Shown one piece after another: positions 7,364 through 16,334 of a stretch of DNA of 64,000 bases. Where the stretch lies: assembly GCA_015055515.1 (NCBI GenBank), contig SVIC01000002.1:1-64000 (forward strand). Direction: 5' to 3'. Positions within the stretch are counted from its first letter, which is position 1; each line of letters starts with the position of its first letter. This DNA comes from Clostridiales bacterium. Its GTDB lineage: Bacteria > Bacillota > Clostridia > Christensenellales > UBA1242. Below the pieces are notes generated by a model that did no database searches, was not told where the DNA came from, and saw nothing but the letters and a program-made list of their open reading frames with translations. Position numbers and translations under genes: made by a program.

Positions 7364-9016
7364 ATGCAAAAGAGTATAAATAGTGTAATGTTTAGGAAAA
7401 TGCTGAATGCCAGCGCAAAGATCCTAGATGAGAATAAAAAATTAGTAGATTCATTGAACGTATTCCCAGTTCCAGATGGAGATACAGGAACTAACATGAA
7501 TCTTACATATAATAGTGCAATTAAAGAAGTAAATAATTGTTTAGACAATTCATTTGCAGCAATAAGTGAAAGTTTGTCAAAAGGCGCATTAAGAGGCGCA
7601 AGAGGTAACTCTGGTGTTATATTGTCACAGATATTAAAAGGTATGAGTTCTGTATTAGCAAAGGCAGAAGAATCAGTTACAACTAAGGTTTTTGCGAAGG
7701 CTTTGGTAGAAGGTAGTAATGTTGCATATAAAGCTGTTACAAAGCCTAAAGAAGGTACTATTCTAACAGTTATACGAACAATGGCGGAATCTGCTACTAA
7801 GACAGCTAAAAAAGTAAGTGACTTCGAAGAATTCTTCTCAATTGTTCTGCAAGATGCAGAATTCATATTACAGCAGACCCCAGAAATGCTTCCTGTATTA
7901 AAGAAAGCTGGTGTGGTTGATGCTGGTGGTCGTGGATTGATTGTAATATTTACAGGAATGCAGAGAATTCTAAGTGGCGATGAAGAACTTGATCTTACAA
8001 TAGAAGAGATGATAAATAATGTCGCAGAAGCATCAAATTCTAATGAAGTATATGTTAATTTGGAGAATTTGGCAGAGATAGAGTTTGCTTATTGTACTGA
8101 ATTTATGGTGTCTCATATGAAGAAGAAGACTACCGAGAGTGATATAGACAAGCTTCGTGAGAACTTAATGAACATTGGTGACAGTGTTGTATGTGTAGGT
8201 GATTTGCAACTTGTTAAAGTACACGTTCATACCAATGAGCCTAATTTAGCACTAGGATATGCTCTAGACTTAGGTGAGATAATTAATATCAAGATTGAGA
8301 ACATGGTAGAGCAAAATAGAGAGTTAAAGAGAATGCGTAATCAGCAACAAGAGAACTTAAAAGAATTTGGAATTGTTGCTGTGGCTCCTGGCGAAGGCAT
8401 TGCTAATGTATTTAGTGATTTGTTAGTTGATAACATTATAGAAGGTGGTCAAACAATGAATCCAAGTGCTGATGATATAGCCAAGGCTGTAGACAAAGTA
8501 CCTGCAAGAAATGTATTCGTTTTACCAAATAATAAGAATATAATTCTTGCTGCAGAGCAGGCTAAGAATTTAACTAATAAATTCATATATGTTATTCCAA
8601 CTACTTCTGTTCCAGAAGGTATATCTGCAGTATTGGGATTTAACTTAGAGGGAACGTTAGAGGAAAATATGGAAGCTATGATGAGTGGAAAAGACTCTGT
8701 TCAGTCGGCTTCTGTAACATATGCGGTTAGAACAACACATGTGGATGGGTTTGACCTAAATCAAGGCGATATTATTGGTTTAGACAACAAGTCTATTATT
8801 GCAAAGGGTTCTCTTGTAAAAGATACTACATTGCAATTATTGGATAAAATGGTTACTCCTGATAGTGTTAATATTACTTTGTTCTATGGCAAAGACATTA
8901 ACGAAGAAGAAGCACAGACCTTGGTATCTGAGGTTGAGGCAAAATACGATCAATGTGATGTAACTTTGCTACCAGGTGGACAACCAGTATATTATTATAT
9001 TATTTCTATTGAATAA
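7364..9016 (+). CDS. fakA: Fatty acid kinase catalytic subunit FakA (YloV, DAK2 domain)
   Basis: Phosphorylates fatty acids held by FakB (DegV-family) proteins, feeding phospholipid synthesis. The N-terminal DhaL/DAK2 domain shows NVFPVPDGDTGTNMNLT (Mg-ATP aspartates) and RGARGNSGVILSQILKG. A middle domain and a C-terminal DegV-like domain complete the 550 residues, the usual length. SD AAGGAG. The only DegV-family gene in this window lies far away at 45.5-46.4 kb. A strong hairpin terminator follows. Confidence 0.95.
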   Translation: MQKSINSVMFRKMLNASAKILDENKKLVDSLNVFPVPDGDTGTNMNLTYNSAIKEVNNCLDNSFAAISESLSKGALRGARGNSGVILSQILKGMSSVLAKAEESVTTKVFAKALVEGSNVAYKAVTKPKEGTILTVIRTMAESATKTAKKVSDFEEFFSIVLQDAEFILQQTPEMLPVLKKAGVVDAGGRGLIVIFTGMQRILSGDEELDLTIEEMINNVAEASNSNEVYVNLENLAEIEFAYCTEFMVSHMKKKTTESDIDKLRENLMNIGDSVVCVGDLQLVKVHVHTNEPNLALGYALDLGEIINIKIENMVEQNRELKRMRNQQQENLKEFGIVAVAPGEGIANVFSDLLVDNIIEGGQTMNPSADDIAKAVDKVPARNVFVLPNNKNIILAAEQAKNLTNKFIYVIPTTSVPEGISAVLGFNLEGTLEENMEAMMSGKDSVQSASVTYAVRTTHVDGFDLNQGDIIGLDNKSIIAKGSLVKDTTLQLLDKMVTPDSVNITLFYGKDINEEEAQTLVSEVEAKYDQCDVTLLPGGQPVYYYIISIE

Positions 9017-9041
9017 AATCAAAATTAGTATTAATATTGAC

Positions 9042-9084
9042 AAAAAGTAACAAATATCAATATATGATGTTTGTTACTTTTTTT
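9042..9084 (+). terminator. fakA terminator
   Basis: AAAAAGTAACAAA (9042-9054) pairs with TTTGTTACTTTTT (9070-9082). It separates fakA from spoIIAA. Confidence 0.9.
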
Positions 9085-9116
9085 GTATAATCTATAAAAG
9101 TATAGGAGGTAAAGAC

Positions 9117-9425
9117 ATGCAGATATCTAGCAGTGCAATAGACAACACACTATATATTAAAATGTATGGAGAGCTGGATGAATATACAGCTGGGTACACA
9201 AGAGATAAGTTAGATGAATTATTTACAGTCAACAAATATTGTAAAATTGTTATTGATATGTCTAATTTAACATTTATGGACAGTACTGGAATAGGTGTAT
9301 TAATAGGCAGATATAAGAGGGTAAAGGAATATAATAAACAGATTTATATTCAAAATCCAAATAATCAAATTGAAAAAATATTTAAGATGAGTGGCATATA
9401 CGAAATAATGCCAAAGATAAGTTAG
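9117..9425 (+). CDS. spoIIAA: Anti-sigma F factor antagonist SpoIIAA
   Basis: STAS-domain protein that, when unphosphorylated, binds SpoIIAB and frees sigma-F in the forespore. The phosphorylated serine lies in TFMDSTGIGVLIGRYK; 102 residues is close to the B. subtilis protein. SD AGGAGG. It heads the spoIIAA-spoIIAB-sigF operon. In Bacillus this operon uses sigma-H; I could not find a convincing sigma-H promoter, only a TATAAT at 9086-9091 lacking a good -35. Confidence 0.95.
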   Translation: MQISSSAIDNTLYIKMYGELDEYTAGYTRDKLDELFTVNKYCKIVIDMSNLTFMDSTGIGVLIGRYKRVKEYNKQIYIQNPNNQIEKIFKMSGIYEIMPKIS

Positions 9426-9436
9426 GAGTATTGATT

Positions 9437-9883
9437 ATGTATAATAATGAAATGTTATTAAAATTCAAAGCAACTAGTGAAAATGAATCTTTTGCTAGAA
9501 TATGCATATCGGCATTTGTTGCCTCAGCAAATCCTACAATGGATGAGATTGGTGATATTAAGACGGCGGTGAGCGAAGCGGTAACTAATTGTGTTGTTCA
9601 TGCTTATGATAATGAAGTAGGCGATATAGAGATGTATGCGTGTATAAATGGAGATAATATCTATATATCAATCACAGATAAAGGAATAGGTATTGAAGAT
9701 ATTAACAAAGCAAAAGAACCATTCTATACATCGAAGCCATCTAAGGAACGTAGTGGAATGGGGTTCACTGTAATGGAAAGCTTTATGGATGAAGTAAAGA
9801 TATCATCGCAAAAAGGTAAAGGTACTAAAGTAGAAATGTATAAATCATTAGGTAAAGATCAAAATATTGCTTGTGGGGTATAA
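9437..9883 (+). CDS. spoIIAB: Anti-sigma F factor / serine kinase SpoIIAB
   Basis: GHKL-fold kinase that holds sigma-F inactive and phosphorylates SpoIIAA. The N box (SEAVTNCVVHAYDN), G1 (DKGIGIED) and G2 (ERSGMGFTVM) are present. AGGAG at 9424-9428 sits eight bases from ATG 9437 and only two from the in-frame TTG at 9431, so 9437 is chosen. The stop is one base before sigF. Confidence 0.96.
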   Translation: MYNNEMLLKFKATSENESFARICISAFVASANPTMDEIGDIKTAVSEAVTNCVVHAYDNEVGDIEMYACINGDNIYISITDKGIGIEDINKAKEPFYTSKPSKERSGMGFTVMESFMDEVKISSQKGKGTKVEMYKSLGKDQNIACGV

Positions 9884-9884
9884 T

Positions 9885-10613
9885 ATGTATGATTACAAGG
9901 ATATTTTGGATTTAGTAAAACTTGCACAAAATGGTGATAATGACGCAAAAGAAAATCTATTATTACAAAATTCACCATTGATTAAAAGTGTTATCAAGAG
10001 ATATATTGACAAGGGTATTGAGTATGATGATTTGTATCAATTAGGAAGTCTTGGATTTTTGAAGGCAATTAATAATTTTGATGAGTCACATGATGTAAAA
10101 TTTAGCACATATGCAGTACCAATGATTGCAGGAGAAGTAAAAAGATACTTAAGAGATAATGGCATAATTAAAGTGTCAAGAAGTGTAAAATCATTAAATA
10201 TACAGATAAATAAGTTTATTAGTAATTATTTGGAAGAAAACAACACTTCACCAAATATAGATATAATTGCGTCTAATTTTGATATAACTCCGCAAGAAGT
10301 TATATTTGCAATGGAAAGTAGCAGAAAACCCTTATCATTGTTTTCTGTCATAAACGATGACACTGATAACAAAAATACATGCATTATTGACAAAATTGCC
10401 AATGATGATGCTGAAAATGAAATTGATAAAATGTTACTATTTAAGGAGTTGAAATCATTAACAAATAGAGACAGAAAGATTATATTATTAAGATATTTTA
10501 GAGATATGACTCAGAAAGAAATTGCAGATGTATTGGGTGTCTCTCAAGTGCAAGTGAGTAGGTTAGAAAGTAAAATTCTTAATAAATTGAGAGATAAAAT
10601 AAAAAGTAACTAA
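9885..10613 (+). CDS. sigF: RNA polymerase sigma-F factor, forespore-specific
   Basis: Sigma-70 family factor of early forespore transcription. Region 2 (DDLYQLGSLGFLKAINNFDESHDVKFSTYAVPMIAGEVKRYLRDNG in part), region 3 and region 4 with a helix-turn-helix (MTQKEIADVLGVSQVQVSRLE) are all visible. The start at ATG 9885 follows GTGGGG; an upstream TTG at 9867 would overlap spoIIAB. Identity as sigma-F rather than sigma-G rests on the spoIIAA-AB context. The terminator stem overlaps the last four codons. Confidence 0.94.
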   Translation: MYDYKDILDLVKLAQNGDNDAKENLLLQNSPLIKSVIKRYIDKGIEYDDLYQLGSLGFLKAINNFDESHDVKFSTYAVPMIAGEVKRYLRDNGIIKVSRSVKSLNIQINKFISNYLEENNTSPNIDIIASNFDITPQEVIFAMESSRKPLSLFSVINDDTDNKNTCIIDKIANDDAENEIDKMLLFKELKSLTNRDRKIILLRYFRDMTQKEIADVLGVSQVQVSRLESKILNKLRDKIKSN

Positions 10614-10641
10614 GAATGGGTTTAGTTACTTTTTGTTTTTT
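10601..10641. terminator. Shared terminator of sigF and the convergent ttcA-like gene
   Basis: AAAAAGTAACTAA (10601-10613, including the sigF stop) pairs with TTAGTTACTTTTT (10622-10634), followed by GTTTTTTT. The minus-strand gene also ends inside the stem (stop at 10626-10628). Confidence 0.9.
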
Positions 10642-11462
10642 TCGGTGTAGTTTGTGTATAATTTGTTTTCTTTCTTATATCCCACAAATGTATCGAGATT
10701 AACTTGGTGAATACTATTGAAGATATTTTGTTCTATCATTGGATTGGTTTGTTTCAAATTCTTTATTAATTGTTTTATTTCATAACGCTTTGATGCGTTC
10801 TCATCAATTTTATTTTTCTCTGTCAATTTGCATGCGCATGCAATGAATTCTAGGCTGTTGTATTTAACCCATGCAGTAATATCTTCTTCTAGTACACTAT
10901 ATAGAGGTCTAATTAATTTCATACCTTCGAAATTGGTGCTATTTAGAATAGGTAACATCGCTTGCAACTGTGAGCCATAGAACATTGCTATGAGTGTAGT
11001 TTCAATTACATCATTCATGTGGTGGCCGAGAGCAATCTTATTGCAACCTAAATCTTTTGCATATTTATATAGACAGCCTCTTCTCATTCTTGCACATAAA
11101 TAGCAAGCGTTCTTATCTGTTGCTTCTGCTACATCGAATATATTGCTATTATATATCTTAATAGGAATATCTAGTAGTTTTGCATTTGCTGTTATTTTTT
11201 CTCTAATATGCTCCTTATATCCAGGGTCCATTACTATAAATTCTAACTCAAAAGGAACATCTGAGAATGATTGAAGGTTCTGCATTAATTTTGCTAGCAA
11301 AAATGAATCTTTTCCACCAGATATGCATACAGCTATCTTATCGTTCTCTTCTATTAGATTGTATTTTTTGATAGATCTAATAAAAGGGGCCCATAATTTT
11401 TGCCGAAATTTTGTAATTATACTCCTCTCGACCATTTTGCTTTTAGTTAATTCTCTTTTCAT
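10626..11462 (-). CDS. TtcA-family tRNA 2-thiolation protein
   Basis: PP-loop ATPase of 278 residues with SGGKDS (48-53), CYLCAR (C120, C123) and a later ACACK cysteine, the set that binds the Fe-S cluster in TtcA-type tRNA thiolases. TtcA makes 2-thiocytidine at position 32; other members of the family act on other positions, so the exact target is uncertain. Its ATG overlaps the TGA of the TcdA-like gene (ATGA), implying translational coupling of two tRNA-modifying enzymes. Confidence 0.85.
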   Translation of the reverse strand: MKRELTKSKMVERSIITKFRQKLWAPFIRSIKKYNLIEENDKIAVCISGGKDSFLLAKLMQNLQSFSDVPFELEFIVMDPGYKEHIREKITANAKLLDIPIKIYNSNIFDVAEATDKNACYLCARMRRGCLYKYAKDLGCNKIALGHHMNDVIETTLIAMFYGSQLQAMLPILNSTNFEGMKLIRPLYSVLEEDITAWVKYNSLEFIACACKLTEKNKIDENASKRYEIKQLIKNLKQTNPMIEQNIFNSIHQVNLDTFVGYKKENKLYTNYTEKNKK

Positions 11463-12166
11463 TTGTTATCCTTTATTATTTTCAGTATTACATGTTGTGC
11501 TATTAGCATTCCAGCGATTATAGGTGTATATACTATGCTAGCAGGGGAATGCTTTGTACTATTATCTGGTACAATTATATTATTTCTTTCTTCTGTTGAA
11601 TATAAAACATCCAAGTTATTTATATTATTTTCCTTGCACAATTTTCTCATTATTTTTGCTAATTTGCATGTTTTTGTAGAATATATATCACATATTTCAA
11701 ATTTTGTTGCATCAAGCTTGTTGCCTGTACCCATACAGGATATTATAGGTATATTTAGTTCTTGACATTTTTTAATAATATCTATTTTGGCTGTAATTGT
11801 ATCTATTGCATCAATAACATAGTCATACTTGGAAAAATCAATGCAATTGGCATTATCTGGAAGATAAAATAAATTATATTCGACTATATTTATTTTTGGA
11901 TTAATTGCCATTGCTCTTTCTTTTGCAACGATTGTTTTCTTCTTTCCAATATTCTCATAATTTGCAATAATTTGGCGATTTAAGTTTGTTATATTTATCG
12001 TATCATTGTCTACAATATCAATATTCTCTATTCCAACTCGTACCAATGCTTCTAAGACACTTCCACCAACTCCGCCTAAGCCAAATATCAAAATGTGGCT
12101 ATTTTTAAGCTTTGTCATATTGTCTTTACCTATCAACAACTCTGTTCTGTCGTAAAAATTTTCCAT
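11459..12166 (-). CDS. TcdA-like ThiF/MoeB family protein (tRNA t6A dehydratase family)
   Basis: An E1-like enzyme with GLGGVGG nucleotide-binding loop, DNDTINITNLNRQI, and SCMGTGNKLDATKFEICDI (in part), the pattern of TcdA/CsdL. TcdA cyclises t6A37 to ct6A in tRNAs using ATP. Start ATG 12166 is preferred because AGAGGA lies seven bases upstream. A TTGACT/TATACT promoter precedes it. It is coupled to the TtcA-like gene through a four-base overlap. Confusion with other ThiF-like activating enzymes cannot be excluded. Confidence 0.82.
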   Translation of the reverse strand: MENFYDRTELLIGKDNMTKLKNSHILIFGLGGVGGSVLEALVRVGIENIDIVDNDTINITNLNRQIIANYENIGKKKTIVAKERAMAINPKINIVEYNLFYLPDNANCIDFSKYDYVIDAIDTITAKIDIIKKCQELNIPIISCMGTGNKLDATKFEICDIYSTKTCKLAKIMRKLCKENNINNLDVLYSTEERNNIIVPDNSTKHSPASIVYTPIIAGMLIAQHVILKIIKDNK

Positions 12167-12186
12167 ACTTGTATCCTCTTGGTATA

Positions 12187-12216
12187 AGTATACAAAAAAA
12201 AGAAAGTTCAAGTCAA
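12187..12216 (-). promoter_or_regulatory. Promoter of the tcdA-like operon, inside a terminator
   Basis: Minus strand TTGACT (12216-12211), 18 bases, TATACT (12192-12187). The -35 box falls in the loop of the hairpin at 12194-12237. Confidence 0.7.
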
Positions 12217-12237
12217 GACCTTATACTTTCTTTTTTT
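12194..12237 (-). terminator. Terminator after the microprotein gene
   Basis: Minus strand AAAAGAAAGT (12234-12225) pairs with ACTTTCTTTT (12207-12198), then a T-run to 12194. The loop contains the -35 of the next gene. Confidence 0.65.
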
Positions 12238-12241
12238 ATAA

Positions 12242-12352
12242 CTATACATTATCTTCTTCATCAGATATATAGTCTATACTAGTTTCCTCTAATTGATCGT
12301 ATCTTTTGCGATAATATTCATTCTTTAGCAATTCCTTTAGATCATAATTCAT
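12242..12352 (-). CDS. Candidate 36-residue microprotein
   Basis: ATG to TAG reading frame encoding a 36-residue acidic peptide beginning MNYDLKELLKNEYYRKRYDQ and ending SDEEDNV. AGAGGT lies seven bases before the ATG, right after the stop of the lipoprotein gene, and a terminator follows the stop. The peptide has no membrane segment or signal. I do not recognise it. Coding potential rests on the ribosome binding site, operon position and sensible composition; conservation in relatives would decide it. Confidence 0.55.
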   Translation of the reverse strand: MNYDLKELLKNEYYRKRYDQLEETSIDYISDEEDNV

Positions 12353-12363
12353 GTATTTACCTC

Positions 12364-14313
12364 TTATAAATTATTTATGCCGTTATCGATAGTTCCCTGG
12401 TTAATACTATCTATTAATGTATTATATTCATAAGTATTAACGTTATTATGTTTTCCGTTATTATTTAATAGATTAGTATCTCTATTATATAGATCTCCGT
12501 TTTCATCATATACATATCTATTTGTATTAGTGATGTTGCCATCTGTATTCAGATTGTTTTCGTTAATAATACCATTTCTATTGTTATGAAAACCAGTAGT
12601 TGAATTGTCTATAACGTTATTATTATATGATTCATTATTATAAATAATATCAGAATTGTTAATATTGTCATTGGAATTTGTAGTGTTAGTCTCTACTATA
12701 TTTGAGTCATTGTTTGTGGTATCTAAATCCTCATTATAGGTATCAATATTAGATTCTAAATTATCATCTGTCTCATCTTGATCTACTTCCATATCATCTT
12801 CGTTTGTGCCATCTAGTACGTCCTCGTTGTCATTTTCGCTTGCATTGTCTTCTACTATTACATTATCACTGTCGTCTGGTAAAACTTCATTATATTGATT
12901 TTCAGTTGAATTATCTATAATTTCATCATTTATAACATCATTATTAGTGTCTTCTACTACAATTTCATCAGATGTATTTTCATCTATGTTAGTATCAACT
13001 TTAGTTTCATCCTGGTTGGTATTATTAATACCATCTGTTAGGATAGTACGCAATTGTTCTAATGTAGATAGGGCAATTTGATGATAATTAATCCTTGTAT
13101 CTAGATGATTAAGGATTCTTAAATAATTACTATTCATCACATCAATGCTATTTGCGATACCTAAATTATTACTATTATTAATGTTGTTAATCTCATTATT
13201 CAATTCGCCATTAACACTTTTTATATACTTTGTAGTCCTTTCAATGTCATGTAAATAATTTTTTATTGCTTGTACATGATGTGTTGCTGGAATCAAATCC
13301 ATTTTTGAATATCTTGTACTTATATTTTTTGTATCATTAATCGAAGACAAGACCGAATTTTTTTGTTCATTTAATTTATTATTTGCTTCAATAACATCTG
13401 CTGTCATGGCATATAATTTCTGGATTTTGATCATATAAGAATTGATATTTTCTGAAGTTGTCTTTGCTTTATCACTAGAAATAAATCTAGTTTGATAAGT
13501 ATTTTCTGGGGATATATTTTGCTCTTCGTAATAATAGTACATTTTTGGTTGTATATCGTTTTTATCAATTTCTTCTTCGTTATCGATTAAGAATTCTTCA
13601 TCAATATTAATATTCTCATCATCAACAACATAATCAGTTGTAGAAATTTTATTTGCGCTTAGATTTTGTTCTAATGGGTTAATATATTTGTCACCACAAT
13701 CAGTATTAGCATTATTAAATGAATTATAGTCTAAATTAGAGCAATCTCCATTTACGCATGAGAATTGGCAATTGTTGCATTTGCCCATATTGTCTATTTG
13801 TAAACTTTTGTTACAGTTGGTGCAAGTACCATTCTCATCGCAAATAATCGAGTTATTGCAATTGTTGCAAGTATTATTTTTGCAGTCGCCGTATGATTCG
13901 CCACAAATATAACAATTACCGTTGCTATCACACTTCAAGTTGTCTATTAGTTTGTCTACAAGAATATCTTGGATAAGATTGTCGGTATCGACAGTTCCTT
14001 CGTGTATATAGTCAGTAGTTGCAATACTTCTGCTAATAACTCCAGAGTCATTACTTTCCTCATTTTTATTATAATTAGTAACACTTGGATTTGGAACGAT
14101 ATAGGATACAGTTGCACTATTAGGGTATATATCCGGATTAGCTAGATAGTCGTTACTTATAGTGTCAAGCTTTGTAACTGTGGTAGATAATCTGTCCAAT
14201 CTTGCATTCACATCCTTACTTAGTGTCTCACAAGTAGCTGTTGATTCTGTACAGCCAGTTAGGCAACCAGCTATAAATAAAATTGATAGAATAAAAGATA
14301 ATAATTTTTTCAT
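12364..14313 (-). CDS. Cysteine-rich, Asn/Asp-rich lipoprotein of unknown function
   Basis: A 649-residue exported protein. The signal peptide ends in overlapping lipobox matches IAGC (14-17) and LTGC (18-21). Residues 128-191 carry 13 cysteines as repeated C-x4/5-C-x2-C units (128/134/137, 144/149/152, 158/164/167) plus 179/182, resembling metal-binding ribbons. Residues about 270-430 are helical; the rest, to the C-terminus, is very rich in Asn, Asp, Glu and Thr and looks disordered. AGGAGG precedes the ATG. It is divergent from the spoVA operon and may share sporulation-time expression, which is only an inference. No family recognised. Confidence 0.85.
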   Translation of the reverse strand: MKKLLSFILSILFIAGCLTGCTESTATCETLSKDVNARLDRLSTTVTKLDTISNDYLANPDIYPNSATVSYIVPNPSVTNYNKNEESNDSGVISRSIATTDYIHEGTVDTDNLIQDILVDKLIDNLKCDSNGNCYICGESYGDCKNNTCNNCNNSIICDENGTCTNCNKSLQIDNMGKCNNCQFSCVNGDCSNLDYNSFNNANTDCGDKYINPLEQNLSANKISTTDYVVDDENINIDEEFLIDNEEEIDKNDIQPKMYYYYEEQNISPENTYQTRFISSDKAKTTSENINSYMIKIQKLYAMTADVIEANNKLNEQKNSVLSSINDTKNISTRYSKMDLIPATHHVQAIKNYLHDIERTTKYIKSVNGELNNEINNINNSNNLGIANSIDVMNSNYLRILNHLDTRINYHQIALSTLEQLRTILTDGINNTNQDETKVDTNIDENTSDEIVVEDTNNDVINDEIIDNSTENQYNEVLPDDSDNVIVEDNASENDNEDVLDGTNEDDMEVDQDETDDNLESNIDTYNEDLDTTNNDSNIVETNTTNSNDNINNSDIIYNNESYNNNVIDNSTTGFHNNRNGIINENNLNTDGNITNTNRYVYDENGDLYNRDTNLLNNNGKHNNVNTYEYNTLIDSINQGTIDNGINNL

Positions 14314-14431
14314 TTTAATCCTCCTAGAATTTAAGAGTAGTGTGTGATATTTTACTTAAATTATTTATCATTTTCGTGTTTTTTGATTAAAATATTTTTT
14401 TTAGTCAAAAATCTAATCAATGAGGTGCAGT

Positions 14432-14878
14432 ATGGATCAGGACAAATTAAATGAAAAATATAATCAATATGTGCAAGCAAAAATACCTAAAACAAAGAAT
14501 TTTCCATCATTATTTAATTCATTCTGGGTAGGTGGTCTTATATGCTGTATAGGTCAAGGATTGCAAGATGGTCTCATGGCATTATTTCCTACAATGAGCC
14601 TAGAAGTTGCAGGAACATGGATGCTAATAATATTAATTGTTCTGGCTAGTTTTCTTACAGGCATAGGAATATTTGATAGAATAGGTGTATTCGCAGGTGG
14701 TGGTACAATTGTTCCTATAACTGGATTTTCCAATTCGATAACAAGCCCTGCTTTGGAATTTAAGAAGGAAGGGATAATATTTGGTCTGTGTGTTAAGATG
14801 TTTACTGTAGCTGGTCCAGTCATTGTAAATGGCATAGCGGTATCTATAATCATTGGTATAATATATCTTTTAATATAG
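14432..14878 (+). CDS. spoVAC: Stage V sporulation protein SpoVAC
   Basis: Membrane protein of the SpoVA channel, which moves Ca-dipicolinate into the forespore and out at germination; SpoVAC is reported to be mechanosensitive. FWVGGLICCIGQGLQD, GIFDRIGVFAGGGTIVPITGFSNSI and four hydrophobic segments fit the family. GAGGTG five bases upstream favours ATG 14432 over the in-frame ATG at 14420. First gene of spoVAC-spoVAD-spoVAE; the operon is sigma-G dependent in Bacillus, but I could not assign a clear promoter. Confidence 0.95.
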   Translation: MDQDKLNEKYNQYVQAKIPKTKNFPSLFNSFWVGGLICCIGQGLQDGLMALFPTMSLEVAGTWMLIILIVLASFLTGIGIFDRIGVFAGGGTIVPITGFSNSITSPALEFKKEGIIFGLCVKMFTVAGPVIVNGIAVSIIIGIIYLLI

Positions 14879-14887
14879 GGAGTTAAG

Positions 14888-15901
14888 ATGTCTAAAAAAG
14901 TAGGATCACATACAATCGTTTTTACCAACAAACCATCTATTATAGGATATAGTGCAACTGCTGGTATCAAAGAGGGTTGTGGTAATTTCAAAGATTATTA
15001 CGATGTAATACTAGAAGATGATTTGTTTGGAGAAAAAACATTCGAGCATGCAGAAAGAAAGATATTTATTGAAACAATAAAAAATTCTATATCTAATAGT
15101 GGATTAAAGATAAAAGATATTGAGATCTTAGTAAGTGGCGATCTACTAAATCAAATAATTTCCTCTAGTTTTTCAGCCAGAGAACTTGGTTTGCCATATC
15201 TGGGGTTATACGGTGCATGTAGTACTATGGCAGAGTCGTTGGCAGTAGGTGCATGTCTTGTTGATGGTAAGTATATGAAAAATGTAGCTTGTTGCACAGG
15301 TAGTCACTTCAGCAGTGCTGAGAGACAGTATAGATTTCCACTAGAGTTAGGAAATCAAAGGCCTCCAACTAGCCAATGGACTGTAACAGGAGCAGGCTGT
15401 ACTATTGTATCAAATAAGAAAAGTAAAATTAAGATAGCTAGTGCTACCTTTGGCGAAGTGGTAGACTATGGTATTAATGATGTAAATAATATGGGTGCAG
15501 CAATGGCACCTGCAGCATCTTCGACACTGGTGCATCATTTCGTTGATACGAATACAAAGCCAGAAGATTATGATCTAATTGTAACAGGAGATCTTGGTAA
15601 GTTAGGTAGTGAGATATTAATAGATCTAATGGAAAGAGAAGGTTATGATCTAGGGAACGTATATAATGATTGTGGTCAAATGATGTTCCATGATAAGCAA
15701 AAATCATATCAAGGAGCATCTGGAGCAGGATGTAGTGCTATTGTGTTAAACTCTTATATTCTAAAGAAAATGGAAAAAGGTGAATATAGTAGAGTATTGT
15801 TTTGCGCAACTGGTGCACTTCTTAGTACTTTGTCTTCACAGCAAGGGGACACAATTCCTGGTATATGTCATCTTGTAGAATTAATAAGGAGCGAAGAATA
15901 A
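14888..15901 (+). CDS. spoVAD: Stage V sporulation protein SpoVAD
   Basis: Thiolase-fold protein that binds dipicolinic acid. The 337 residues include YLGLYGACSTMAESLAVGA, GSHFSSAERQYRFPLELGNQRPPTSQWTVTGAG (in part) and a C-terminal thiolase-like core. It ends in TAATG, so spoVAE starts on the last base of its stop codon. Confidence 0.97.
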   Translation: MSKKVGSHTIVFTNKPSIIGYSATAGIKEGCGNFKDYYDVILEDDLFGEKTFEHAERKIFIETIKNSISNSGLKIKDIEILVSGDLLNQIISSSFSARELGLPYLGLYGACSTMAESLAVGACLVDGKYMKNVACCTGSHFSSAERQYRFPLELGNQRPPTSQWTVTGAGCTIVSNKKSKIKIASATFGEVVDYGINDVNNMGAAMAPAASSTLVHHFVDTNTKPEDYDLIVTGDLGKLGSEILIDLMEREGYDLGNVYNDCGQMMFHDKQKSYQGASGAGCSAIVLNSYILKKMEKGEYSRVLFCATGALLSTLSSQQGDTIPGICHLVELIRSEE

Positions 15902-16266
15902 TGTTATTAATGTATCTTAAAGTATTCTTGGTTGGTGGTCTAATATGTACAATAGGTCAATTACTTATAATTAAGACAAATATTACTAGTTCAAGAATTT
16001 TAGTGCTGTTTGTAGTAATTGGTGCAATTCTGGAGGGGTTGAATTTGTATCAGCCTATTGTTGATTTCGCTGGTGCGGGCGCAACTGTTCCTATTGTCGG
16101 CTTTGGTAGAAGTCTTGCAAAAGGAGTAATAGAGGCCATTCGCGATCAAGGTGTATTAGGTATTCTTACAGGTGGCCTGACTGCAACTGCTGGTGGGATT
16201 GCTGCTGCGGTAATTAGTGCATATATTATGGCTTTAATATTTAGTAGTAGAACAAAAAAATATTAA
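15901..16266 (+). CDS. spoVAE: Stage V sporulation protein SpoVAE (SpoVAEB type)
   Basis: Small four-segment membrane protein (121 residues) related to SpoVAC: VFLVGGLICTIGQLL, VDFAGAGATVPIVGFGRSLAKGV. ATG 15901 overlaps the spoVAD stop by one base, with AAGGAG upstream. Other spoVA genes (AA, AB, AEA, AF) are absent here, as in many Clostridia that have only the C-D-E core. Confidence 0.95.
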   Translation: MLLMYLKVFLVGGLICTIGQLLIIKTNITSSRILVLFVVIGAILEGLNLYQPIVDFAGAGATVPIVGFGRSLAKGVIEAIRDQGVLGILTGGLTATAGGIAAAVISAYIMALIFSSRTKKY

Positions 16267-16334
16267 ATTAATGGGCATTTTGCCTATTACATATATTATG
16301 AATAATATTATATATAATTAAATAAATATATAAT

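Noticed and set aside
9063-9091. Vegetative promoter for spoIIAA using TATAAT at 9086
   Set aside because: The position expected for a -35 reads TATGAT and the nearby TTGTTA is only nine bases away; no sigma-H consensus was found either.
11459-11462. Possible reassigned TGA codon
   Set aside because: TGA acts as a real stop here (ATGA overlap), at 27775-27777 and at 63413-63415, so the standard code holds.
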